Source: Tetrapyrgos nigripes (taxonomy: Eukaryota; Basidiomycota; Agaricomycetes; Agaricales; Campanellaceae). From it: a stretch of DNA of 64,000 nt. Within the stretch, counting starts at the first letter, position 1, and each line of letters starts with the position of its first letter. The position numbers were made by a program, and so were the translations under genes. This document shows, piece after piece, positions 54,470-64,000 of the stretch. The notes below the pieces were generated by a model. It was not told the origin of the DNA. It made no database searches and was given only the letters and a program-made list of their open reading frames with translations. Where the stretch lies: contig JAACJM010000232.1 of assembly GCA_013368315.1 (NCBI GenBank), forward strand, positions 58,359-122,358, in the 5' to 3' direction.

Positions 54470-55321
54470 ATGTCCAACAACTCCGACAACGTCCTCATCT
54501 TCTACGATATCCCTTCCAGGTGCCTTGGCCCTTGGTCGCCTAATACCTGGAAGACTCGGTGAGTTCTCCATCCCCTTTTCCTATTACCAACTCGTCAATC
54601 TCAAGACAATTTCCTCGCTCCCTTCAATCCTTCCTCCTTCCCTCGCAGCTACGCCCTCAACTTCAAAAACATTCCCTACAAAACCATCTGGGTTGAATAC
54701 CCCGATATTGAACCAACACTCAAACAACTCAATATCGCTCCCTCTATGACTAAGGCTGACGGGGTGACTCCCCATTACACTTTCCCCGCGATATATGATC
54801 CCGTAAGGAAGGAAGGGGTAACAGATTCGCTTGCGATAGCAGTGTGGTTGGATGAGCGTTACCCTGATACACCGAAGCTAATCCCAGAAGGAACACTCAC
54901 TTTCCACAAAGCTTTCCTAGCCGCCTTCTCCTCGAAAATCGAAGCGATGCGGCAGTTTACCTTTCCAAAAGCAACTTGGGCCCTGAATGATAGGAGTGAG
55001 GCGTATTTCAGGAGGACGAAGGAAGAGTGGTCTGGTGTGACGATGGAGGAGCTGTATCCTGAGCCGGGGACGGAAAAGAGGAAAGTGGAGTGGAAGAAGT
55101 TGGAGGAGGAGTTGGGTAGGGTTGCGGGGTGGTATGGGAAGGATAACACGTTTGTCATGGGAGGAGAGGACAATGCATGTTTCGCGGATTTCATGGTGGG
55201 AGGGTTTATTATTTGGATCAGGATTTTGTTCGGGAAGGATAGCGAGGAGTGGAAGGATGTGGAGAAGTGGCATGGGGGGAGGTTGGGGAGGTTGATCAAG
55301 GCATTGAAGAAGTACGAGTGA
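54470..55321 (+). CDS. Glutathione S-transferase, etherase/FuA-like (Ure2p-related)
   Basis: Two exons (54470-54558, 54649-55321) joined by a 90-nt GTGAGT...GCAG intron give 253 residues, the usual length for the family. The N-terminal thioredoxin-like domain starts VLIFYDIPSR, then CLGPWSPNTWKTRYALNFKN and the family signature TIWVEYPDIEPTLKQLN; the cis-proline region is YTFPAIYDP and the gamma-glutamyl-binding TDSLAIAVWLDERYPDTP follows. The C-terminal half is helical (FVMGGEDNACFADFMVGGFI). In wood- and litter-decaying fungi this class uses glutathione on beta-aryl-ether or plant-derived compounds, with a cytosolic location expected from the absence of a signal peptide. The only clear housekeeping or metabolic gene in the window; it appears intact. 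Confidence 0.92.
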
Positions 55322-56825
55322 AATTTGAAGCAAACTTGAAAGTCTGATCGTCTTGTACGCACTTGGACGCACGGGTGGACGCAAAAATCTTGTGTCCGGT
55401 TCTAATACTTCGTCTCAGCTCTCGACATTTCTCTATCCTTGTGTTTATGAAGAGATCCAGCTGGCTATACAGCTGGGTACCACTCTGGCAATGGAGAGGC
55501 CACTTTGCATGGAAATGTTTGAAGTGATGGTAGGCCTTTCAAATGGCATTCATAATAATGAGCCTTTAAGAGGTAGGACATACATTCGAGCATTTGACAA
55601 GTGTACAACATTGTTTAGCCTTTCAAAAGTGATTCAATCTGTGTAGCCTTTGAGAGGTAATTAAATATGTTCAGCTGTTCAAAGATTTCACATAGGATTG
55701 AGGCTTTGAAGGTCACTCATCTTGGGTGACATCCCAATGCCTCACTATAGTTGCAACCCTTCAATGCAATGTCAAGCCCTTGAAATGTTTAGCATAATAC
55801 TCTACATCCAGAATTGCGGCACAACAGTCCAACCAACGAGCCTAGGCACAGCAAAAGATTTGTTCTTCATAAGTGGCAATAGTAACGCTCAGGTCAAGCA
55901 CATTAACAAGTACGAAATAAAATTTATTGATTGCCAGAAGATATTACACAGTATAGACAAGATGAACAACCAGGAGGATGAGTTAGTAGAGGGTGAGAGG
56001 AATTCCAAAGTAATACAAAAATATTGAGTAAATGAGGACGCAGTGAAAGTCACCCCTAAAAACTCTTACTCTGCTGATGGCCTTGCCTAACTCCAAGTTC
56101 AACCCCCCAAGCTAATGTGATCCTTCATGGCTGAATCAGCAAAAAAAGATACAGAGGACAACCAAGGCGTACCCATATTTCAAAAAGGCGCCATCCACGT
56201 CTCTAACAGTGGCTGTCAAGGAAAACAATGTATGTGAATACTTATGACATGCGGTTAACAGCAAGGGGAAGAACGTACCAGGATCTTACTCTCTCCCACT
56301 GCCCATCAACTCTGATCAACGTATGTTTGCGCTTAGAATAGAACGGGGTGCCGCCTTGACACCCTATGGGGTACAGACATCCGTATATCAGTGGACAGGA
56401 GCCAGGACCCACATCCATATATTCACAGACTGGGGCCAGGCTGGTGACACACCAGTGATGTAGGTATATGGCCAGGCCATTCCACCACCTGGAAGCGGCA
56501 CGTCTCAGCATGACTCCTCCATATTGGGCAGCAGGCGATTAACTAAAATGGGATCCCGATGGGGTGGGAGATCGGGTGGAGTTATTTGATGGGATCTCAT
56601 TCTCGGACATAAGACCCCGCGCTTGATATATATAGTCTTGAGGTCGCAAGGCCATCCGGGGTTGGCAGGCGTTGGTCTGCAGGCATGCTGATTATGTATC
56701 TCGGCTCATTAGACCGTGTACACTGTATAGTTGTCAGTATATATGTATTGTCTCGAACATTTGATAAGGAGGCACAAACTTCGCAGCTTACAGTCTCAGA
56801 ACCCATACGCGATTCTAGAAATCAT
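55322..56825. other. AT-rich intergenic DNA, no confident gene
   Basis: A plus-strand frame at 55722-56027 contains GTAKDLFFISGNSNAQVKH but no known domain. GCCTTTCAAA and GCCTTTGAGAGG-like motifs recur at 55530-55710. Nothing else supported. Confidence 0.4.
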
Positions 56826-57840
56826 ATATGTATGCGGGGATGACAGATATACTTCGGAAGGGGACAATGGTATGGACGTGGGGCCCTTTAGGTGCATATA
56901 GGTCTGTAGTAGATGTGGTGTTTTATGCCTATATGTTTCTGTGTTGACCAAACTGGACGTGGTATGGCAGTATCATGCACGGTATATGTATGTTTCCCCA
57001 ATATATATACTGCTATAATCCACACTGGATAAATGCGTGTGGCTCTGTACCCAATTCTATCATCTTGAATAAAGCATGTGCTGTTTGAAAGCAGAGGGCT
57101 GCCAGCAGCAGAAAATTGCGAATGTGATTTCTGTCTGGTATATGTATACAAGTGTGGTAGACATATCCTTGATCAAAGTGTTCTGGGCCTGCACCAGAAT
57201 TGATGCTCCTGTATGTCAATTCAATGAAATACAGCCACAGTTCTACGTTGAATTATTCAAGGTTCTGTCAGCAGTATATATGTGCGCCCACCATATCTGG
57301 GAGCTTACCAATATCCGTATACAGGACCAGTGGATGTATACTGAACCAATGCATTGCCTGGTTGGCTGTCACACATTCAGACAGCAACAACATAGCCAAT
57401 GAGAGACTGCCAGTTGGACAGATATGTGCGTGCAACAAACCTCACAGATATACATCTGCTGAGCTGGTAGATTTATGCACACGGAATCTATTCTTGTTTG
57501 TGTTTTGTGTGAATCTCATTCATTCGCACAACAAGGTACTGATAGATAGAGGGCTGTCCTATAGCCACTGACGGCCACAGCCTGTACGCAAGATTTGCAA
57601 ATCAGGAATCCACATATGTATACCGAGATGGTGAACATACTTCGGAGGCGTACATTTGTATGGACGTGGGCTCCTTTAGGTGCGTATAAGTCCATAGTAG
57701 ATGTTGGGTTTTTTCACTACCCAATGCCCTTATGTGTGTATTGACTCAACTGAGGCTGGTATCGTGGTATCATATAGAATATATGTATGTTGGGGCAATA
57801 GATATATACTGAGACAATAGATGGTGGATCAATGCATTGG
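56826..57840 (+). repeat. Diverged direct repeat pair of about 215 bp
   Basis: Positions about 56826-57040 and 57614-57840 share GGTATGGACGTGGGGCCCTT / TGTATGGACGTGGGCTCCTT, the motif TTTAGGTGCATATAGGTC, TATATGTATGTTTCCCCAAT / TATATGTATGTTGGGGCAAT and ATATATACTG. Similarity is roughly three-quarters by eye. The DNA between them is non-coding. Confidence 0.6.
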
Positions 57841-57954
57841 CGCCTGTGACAAACTTGATTATCTTGCATACCGAAGGGCTGTAAGTCTTGTTCTGTAGTC
57901 AGGGGTTGCATGTATACCGCTATCAAAGAGGCTCCTCATGTTGGATGACAGTCT

Positions 57955-59256
57955 GTAATGAGCTACCTATATGTTGTCCATATATGTATGTCCAGATGTG
58001 GTGATATATGGGAGGGATATATATCCTTGTTCAATCACACAATAATGCTTCATCGCATTAATTAAGAGAATATTTAGCAATCATCTCAATGGAGTCTTTA
58101 GGTTCCTTATAGGAAAGCCTTGAGCCCCAGCATCTGTATGTCAGTCTCATAGAGATATATGGCACGGTATACATATACAGATACACTTGGTCATGTGAAT
58201 CTGTCATGGGAGTGCAGAATCATGAAGGAAATTTAAATACATAAGAACTGGACCACACAGATTTACAATGTATACAGCTAGGAAATATAAAACGCCATCT
58301 ATCCAGTAGATGGATACATGTGGTATACATATACTGGCTCAAATCACCCTTCTACAAAGCAAGTGCGAGTGAGACAATAAGTGAGATCCAACCAGCAGAT
58401 CCTCTACTGATCTATATTCTGAACTTGTGCCTGGCTCCAGGTACTACATGCAGGAAGGCTAAGGTTCAATTTTAACTTTTGATTCAAACCAGAGTGGGCA
58501 TCAGCTATTTCTACAGTCCTTCTGTGACATCTGGATCCTACTTCCCCACTCTCCTGTTGTCAACCTCTCTGAGTCTCGTCTTATTACTCGTGATGTGTAT
58601 GTATGTTTTACCATGTATAAGTCGATAACTTAGAGTATGTACCTAGTGTAGTATGACTATAACAAGTTCACTTCATTGTGCTTTCAAGTGGAAATGATGG
58701 ATTTACAATTTTTAGCAATAATGGTGTAAAATTGACAACATAATTGCATGCCTGATAGCATGCACTACTCACTGACTGAATTGCGTTGATATCAGACACG
58801 CAGTTGAATTAGGTACACGCGAGGAGATACAAATGTGAGGATCTGCTGATTGGATCTCAATTATTGTCTCACTCGCAATTGCTTTGTAGAAGGGGGAATT
58901 TGAGTCATTATATGTATACCCAATGCATATCCACCTACCTGATAGAGGGCGTTTTATAAATCCTAGCCATATACATTGTCTGTGTGGTCTGGTTCTCATG
59001 TATTTCCTTCATGATTCCGCACTCCAATGACAGATTCATATGACCAAGTGTATCTGTATATGTATACTGCGCCATATATCTCTACAAGACCGGTATACAG
59101 ATGCTGGGGCTCAAGGTTTTCCTATAAGGAACCTAAAGACTCCATTGAGATGATTGCTAAATATTCCCTTAATTGATGCGATGAAGCATTATTGTGTGAT
59201 TGACCCATATATCACCACATCTGGACATACATATATGGACAACATATCCGTAGCTC
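57955..59256. repeat. Large inverted repeat, arms about 420-450 bp, spacer about 430 bp
   Basis: Arm 1 (about 57955-58402) and arm 2 (about 58836-59256) are reverse complements with scattered changes. Landmarks: TCAATCACACAATAATGCTT near 58031 against AAGCATTATTGTGTGATTGA ending near 59203; GACTCCATTGAGATGATTGC in arm 2 against GCAATCATCTCAATGGAGTC in arm 1; CTTCTACAAAGCAA against TTGCTTTGTAGAAG. Arm 1 has an 18-bp insertion near 58012. The spacer has no gene. It could be the ends of a MITE-like or foldback element. Confidence 0.8.
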
Positions 59257-59870
59257 ATTGTTCTCATGCATTTCCTTCATTTGGCATTACAGGTTCCCAT
59301 GGAGTGTTAATTAGGCTCTACATATATATACTGGCGTGTAGTGATATGTGAACCGCCATTTATTTTCTTGGTCAATTAGACGTCATCAGCATCAGCATCA
59401 ATTCCTCAGATTCAAACATAGATAGTGAACATACCAATTCAATTTTGAGGTTCCCTATGGGACAGTGTTGAAAGCGCTCAGACAGCCGTATAATGGTATA
59501 TAGTATTTGTAAAGAAGATACTTACAAAGTATTAATAGTCCCAACTTGAATGACTTGAGCTGATGACAGTATTGAGAGCTAGCAAGTCCATATAGGTATA
59601 CACCACAATGTATATATATACATATGCACATAGAGACTGGCCCGCAACTGTATACTGCCTGTATATATACACACTGCACATAGTAACCTATTGAGTAGAG
59701 GCATAAAGAGTGACATTGTCAAGAAAAAAAACAAGGTAGGCGGATGGTTGAGCTCAATGACTGTATATAGATACAGGCTCATGGATATACATGTACGCCT
59801 ATCAAATTTTTCAACAGTTGCCACTGTATCCATAGAGAAGGATCATGGAAACGCTTCACCAAAATCCCGG
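59257..59870. other. AT-rich non-coding DNA
   Basis: TATATGTATAC-type motifs continue from the inverted-repeat region. CATCAGCATCAGCATCA near 59386 is a short microsatellite. No gene. Confidence 0.4.
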
Positions 59871-60470
59871 ATAATCCCCATCTACTTTTTCATTGTTCAC
59901 CTGCCGGTCGAGATCCTTATCGGCATCATTTGGACCACTCTCACTCATTCCCCCTTTGATTCAATACCATGATAAACAACTCAACCTCGTGACACTATGT
60001 CAGTCATGCCTCCCCTCCAGCTTGAAATGCGCTGTGTCTCTTTTCCCCTGGACCCACCTTGTAATCCTCACACTATCAATGATTGTACTCAATGGCAAGT
60101 CCCTTTCATGGTCATTTTACCTGTTCGCCTCACTGATTCCCTAGCAGTTCTCAAGTAGTTGGAAACAGTCTTATCGTCTGTAATGACCATGGCCTATGGC
60201 TCCGTACTGCCACAGACCGTGATCAAAAGCATAACATTATGTGAGTACATACTTTATTATTGCTACCCCACCCAATGACACACACTCAGTACATATGTCT
60301 ACTTCAACATGCTACGTGAGCATATCAAGTATCAAGCCTGGTGTCACTATGAATCACAAATGCAACCCTCGTGCATCTACCAATCACAAATGAAGCATGA
60401 ATCGGAAATGGACAATCTCATGGAACAGATGAAGAATCTTACGGGGGAGCAAGAGGAAGATCGGTAATGG
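59871..60470 (+). pseudogene. F-box-like fragment and adjoining exon remnants
   Basis: FIVHLPVEILIGIIWTTLTH at about 59890-59950 has the LPxEIL-x-II pattern of an F-box helix; the following DKQLNLVTLCQSC continues it only after a frame change near 59970. A downstream exon-like piece VCNDHGLWLRTATDRDQKHN (60177-60240) ends at a GTGAGT donor. The last piece MKHESEMDNLMEQMKNLTGE is helical. The parts do not make one open frame. Confidence 0.35.
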
Positions 60471-60773
60471 TGGGTCCTGGGGTAGGCTATGCATAAGTCT
60501 GGAAGGACGGACTTAGGTTACATGTAGACATATGTATATGGGTAGTATATGACCACAGACATACCTCAGCCTGGAGATAATTTGCTTGTTGACCATAGCC
60601 TAACAGCTGGCCCTGAGCACACCATGTTTTGTCATGGAAATCACTATGTCTCAATCAGAAGATTACACTGAGGGGGTGTATGTATATAGATCACATTTAT
60701 TGATGCAAATGATAAACTAGAAGACTAATCCTCCTATGACGACCACAAAACACTGACTGCAGTAAGAAAAACT

Positions 60774-60984
60774 ACAGTGGGTCAAAAAATTGTCCACATG
60801 TTTCGCATTTTTGGAAAGATTGCCAATTTAAGCAATACTGAGTAGAGATATTGACATGTGGTCAGTGATGGGCAGAACGCCCTTGATAAGAGCTACAATA
60901 ATCTGTTTTATTTGTCCTATTTGGCTCAAAACTCATGGAGATATGATTGATTTAAAATGGTATGTCATTTGGACAATTTTTTGA
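60774..60984 (+). repeat. Mariner left terminal inverted repeat
   Basis: 211 nt; outer CAGTGGGTC, inner end GGACAATTTTTTGA. Confidence 0.93.
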
Positions 60985-61144
60985 GTTGCCACTTCAAAAT
61001 CAGTATTGTAACTATGTGATGTCTCATAGATGACATCATAAGTGGAGTTGTACAATGATGCAATGGCTACATCATAATGATATCATAGCTGCCAGCTGGA
61101 CCATATATAAGGGCATCCAGTTGTTCTATAGCCCTCATCAAATC

Positions 61145-62161
61145 ATGAGACCCATCACATCCACCCAGAAAGACAATATCCTCTCTCTCCTCCAAACTTC
61201 TGCTTCATCCAGGGAAATCTCTGCTAAAACTGGGGTATCCAAGTCAAAGATTGCTTCTCTGGCCAAAGAGATGTATCCTGACAAGGAGAACCATCAAGCA
61301 GGGCGTCCTAGAAAGCTGTCTACCACTGATGAACGTGCTGCTATCCAACAAATCAACACTGGCAAAGCTGAAAATGCTACAGAAGTGGCCAGAAACATCA
61401 ATCCCCTCCTTGACCAACCTGTCTCCACCCAAACCATTCGAAATTCCCTTCTCAGGCATGATGTGGACACATCTAAAACGAAGAAGAAGCCCAAACTCAC
61501 TGCAGCTCACAGGAAGGCTCGTTTAAACTTTGCACAGAAGTACAGAAACTGGACTGTGGATGACTGGAAAAGGGTTATTTGGTCAGATGAGACTAAAATC
61601 AATCGATATGGGTCAGATGGACAGCAGTATGTGTGGGGGAGGAAGGGTGAATCCTTGGGAGAGAGAAATGTGGTGGAAACAGTCAAATTTGGAGGAGGAA
61701 ATATCATGGTGTGGGGATGTATGGGGTGGGAAGGAGTTGGAAACATGGCAGAGGTGGAGGGCAGGATGAATGCAGAGCAGTATGTGGACATTTTGGAGAA
61801 CAACCTTCTGGAGAGCATGGATATTTTGGGTGTTGATCCAGAGGTGGCCATTTTTCAGCAAGACAATGATCCTAAACACAAGTCAAAACTGGCCACCAAG
61901 TGGTTTGAAGACAACAACATCCATTGCATGAGCTGGCCTGCTCAATCTCCTGACCTGAACCCCATTGAACACCTCTGGACAACCCTCAAACACAAGCTCA
62001 ATGGATATGACACAGCACCCTCTGGAGTTTGGGAAATATGGGACAGAGCAGCTGAAAAGTGGGATGAAATCACAGAAGAAGATTGTCAGAAATTGATCAG
62101 GAGCATGCCTAGAAGGATTGAGGCTGTGTTGAAGGCCAAAGGAGGGCATACCAAGTACTGA
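61145..62161 (+). CDS. Tc1-like DD34E transposase
   Basis: 338 residues from MRPITSTQKDN (61145); an in-frame ATG at 61055 would add 30 residues lacking family similarity, so I prefer 61145. An N-terminal paired-type DNA-binding region has a helix-turn-helix SREISAKTGVSKSKIASLAK and a GRPRKLS motif at about 50. The catalytic domain has IWSDETKINRYG (first Asp), IFQQDNDPKHKS (second Asp) and WPAQSPDLNPIEHLW (Glu), with 34 residues between the second Asp and the Glu. It ends TGA at 62159-62161. It cuts and pastes the element into TA sites in the nucleus. No stop or frameshift: likely functional or very recently so. Confidence 0.96.
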   Translation: MRPITSTQKDNILSLLQTSASSREISAKTGVSKSKIASLAKEMYPDKENHQAGRPRKLSTTDERAAIQQINTGKAENATEVARNINPLLDQPVSTQTIRNSLLRHDVDTSKTKKKPKLTAAHRKARLNFAQKYRNWTVDDWKRVIWSDETKINRYGSDGQQYVWGRKGESLGERNVVETVKFGGGNIMVWGCMGWEGVGNMAEVEGRMNAEQYVDILENNLLESMDILGVDPEVAIFQQDNDPKHKSKLATKWFEDNNIHCMSWPAQSPDLNPIEHLWTTLKHKLNGYDTAPSGVWEIWDRAAEKWDEITEEDCQKLIRSMPRRIEAVLKAKGGHTKY

Positions 62162-62191
62162 GCTAGCACTTTCTGTATTTTCACTTGCATG

Positions 62192-62401
62192 TCAAAAAAT
62201 TGTCCAAATGACATACCATTTTAAATCAGTCATATCTCCATGAGTTTTAAGCCAAATAAGACAAAACAGACAGAATATTGTAGCGTTTATCAAGGGCTTT
62301 CTGCCCATCACTGACCACATTTTAATATCTCTACTCAGTATTGCTTAAATTGGCAATCTTTCCAAAAATGCGAAACATGTGGACAATTTTTTGACCCACT
62401 G
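62192..62401 (-). repeat. Mariner right terminal inverted repeat
   Basis: 210 nt; reverse complement of the left repeat with a few internal differences and small indels in the inner half. Confidence 0.93.
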
Positions 62402-62403
62402 TA

Positions 62404-64000
62404 AATATTCATAGGCAGTCTGGATTTTTATCGGCCTCCTCATGTAAATGTTTATGGGTGGTGTTGGTATCATGTGCCTGAGACCATAAGGTGGACCATT
62501 CCTGCTTTTTTGTGATCTAGCTCTCTCCATCTGATTGCCAGCTGGATGAGATGGGCTTCCTGGAAGTTCAGATCAATGAGGGTCTTTTTGAAAAGGGTCT
62601 CCACAGCCTTCCGACGCATCCCAAGCTCATTAGCACTGAACAACAGAAGAGGGTAAGATCCTGAGACTGTACAAGCATCTGCAGCACAACGTCAGCTGAG
62701 AATAGTGTCTGCAAAAGACATCGACAATGACCGTCGTTATATGCACATTGCTCCGCTGGCCACTGCAGATCCTCCAACATTTCATGGGTCAGATTCACCG
62801 TAGTTCCCTCCCATGATAAACAACCTCACTTCACATCATCCTGAGGCATGCTAATTGCATTAACAAGCAGTTCCCACATGTCCGTGGTGACAACTTGGTA
62901 TCCCCAAGGTATTGGACATGAAACACAAGAATGGGTTGGTACTATGGCACTCAAGCTTTCAGTGAACCACTGAAAATGCTCGAAACGTGGCCCTGAGGGA
63001 ATGAGAGGGAAAGTGTAATGCGTAAGTTGTAAGTTTCTAGCAAAAAAAAATGTCAGTATGTCTCCAATAATAAAGATTTACAACTCACACTGGCCAGGAG
63101 TCAGGTACAGCATAGTCCTGATCAATAGCAAGTGCCCACATCTTTTCAGGGGATCGGGACATGGAGAAAGAAAGAGTCACAAAGGAGTCATGGTTAGAAT
63201 ACTCATGGTCATGGAAAGTTACGGTCCCGTGATCCAAACGTATATAAAAAGTTCGAGTCCATCTTGCACATGCAATGTCTGCTTTGCCCCGATCTTTTGC
63301 CACAGATGGGTATTAAACATCCCAAAGATCAATGGACTGAAACTTGGACTTAAGTTGGGTATTGTCTAGCTCAAGGTGAAGGAAAATTCTACAGCACAAA
63401 GAAGCGTGGGAGACTGTCACTTTCCGTGACCATGAGTAGACATCCACCACTCAGATTTCCAGACCATGTAAGCAGACATATGTCGTAGCTCTTTGGCCAG
63501 GAGCATCACCTCTTCCTTCCAGCACAGCATTCATGCACAAGCTTTCAGCCACTCAATACAAATTACTGAATGGCAATGCAAATCAAAATGATCATCAAAA
63601 ACAATATACGAGGACTTACCAGTCATAAACGCTGGATCATCTTTTGAAGGAGTTGACAGTGTGTGGCTGCCCTCTCCTTGAACGTCTGAAATTACTCCCT
63701 GCTGCTCCAAATATTTGATCTTCTTGCTCTGTCAATATCAATGACATCTTGCTGTTGAAGTCTTGCTAGCCATGCATTATGGCTTGCTTCCTCTTCCCTA
63801 TTCAAGGCCCTTTCACTTATCCCCCTTATGTCTCATCTCTGAGTTCCCGCAATTCATGCTCCCAATCCCCAGGGCCTGTAGTTTCAAAAGGGCATTTTCT
63901 CGCCTGGTGGTACTGAATCTTTCAGCTATGAATGCGTATGTTCATTTGCTGAAAGAGCGCCACCAGCTCGAGTACTTTCTATCTGCCCTCCCAGATTGTG
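62404..64000. other. Right end of window, no confident gene
   Basis: A minus-strand stretch around 63085-63420 reads RGKADIACARWTRTFYIRLD and MSRSPEKMWALAIDQDYAV and may be part of an uncharacterised gene, but frames break and I recognise no domain. Plus-strand signals at 62540-62800 are equally weak. Confidence 0.35.

Larger units (their letters stand above)
60774..62401 (+). mobile_element. Tc1/mariner transposon, intact, with 210-bp terminal inverted repeats
   Basis: Bounded by TA (60772-60773 and 62402-62403). Long terminal inverted repeats (60774-60984 and 62192-62401) begin CAGTGGGTCAAAAAATTGTC and look identical over the outer 75 nt or so. Each repeat is itself bounded by mirror copies of TCAAAAAATTGTCCA, giving outer and inner candidate transposase-binding sites. 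The total is 1,628 bp with one open transposase gene. Confidence 0.96.

Noticed and set aside
61055..61144. Upstream in-frame ATG of the mariner transposase
   Set aside because: The 30 added residues have no similarity to Tc1 N-termini; the ATG at 61145 gives the usual length.

Overview
The window looks like a repeat-rich, gene-poor region of a basidiomycete nuclear genome, most likely an agaricomycete (mushroom-forming fungus). Coding exons are broken by short GT-AG introns of about 35-60 nt. The protein families are ones expanded in Agaricomycetes: Plavaka and Tnp2 (CACTA-type) transposases, Tad1-like LINEs, a DUF6532-like protein, a degenerate WD40 family and several uncharacterised families that travel with transposons. 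I cannot name the genus. Only one ordinary metabolic gene is clear, an etherase/Ure2p-like glutathione S-transferase at 54470-55321.

Layout. 1-3760: end of a protein with 23-residue repeats, a small minus-strand gene, and a WD40-family gene split by an 859-bp insertion with an 11-bp target duplication. 3.8-7.6 kb: non-coding, with dispersed repeat fragments. 7.6-15.5 kb: two minus-strand multi-exon genes around a decayed plus-strand gene. 16-18.5 kb: a decayed member of an agaricomycete family with a recognisable promoter; a second copy of that promoter lies inverted at 4.4-4.8 kb. 19-22.8 kb: decayed CACTA Tnp2 transposase. 23.1-26.7 kb: tandem repeats built largely from hairpins, plus many short perfect palindromes. 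26732-41331: a full-length but frameshifted LINE on the minus strand with an 8-bp target duplication. A near-pristine Ty1/copia element (31527-36352, 5-bp target duplication CCAAT) is nested inside its endonuclease. 41.4-43.2 kb: hairpins and a truncated Plavaka transposase. 43.4-45.7 kb: DUF6532-like pseudogene. 46670-52557: complete 5.9-kb DNA transposon. 53000-53872: MITE with 8-bp target duplication. 54.5-55.3 kb: GST. 56-60 kb: AT-rich non-coding DNA with a large inverted repeat. 60774-62401: intact Tc1/mariner element. 62.4-64 kb: nothing confident.

Most notable object: the element at 46670-52557. It has 37-nt imperfect terminal inverted repeats starting CAAGGGTGC, a perfect 8-bp target duplication AGCCGTTC, and one intact 8-exon gene whose spliced reading frame gives 1,696 residues. 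I see a P-element/THAP9-like RNase H fold in it (DEIAVEKRLRWD, SDGE, DKDY-H-x3-K-x2-RN, TDRLEALFGIIR), a cysteine/histidine-rich finger at the N-terminus and a canonical PHD-type finger at the C-terminus. I propose it is a fungal P-superfamily transposon with an unusual zinc-module architecture. The family assignment is inferred from motifs and needs a profile search.

The nested insertions give a relative history: palindrome-rich DNA, then LINE, then copia. Copia is very young, since its LTRs differ by one A in a homopolymer. The mariner, copia and P-like elements have open reading frames and may be recently active. The LINE, Tnp2, Plavaka, DUF6532, WD40 and 16-18 kb genes are decayed.
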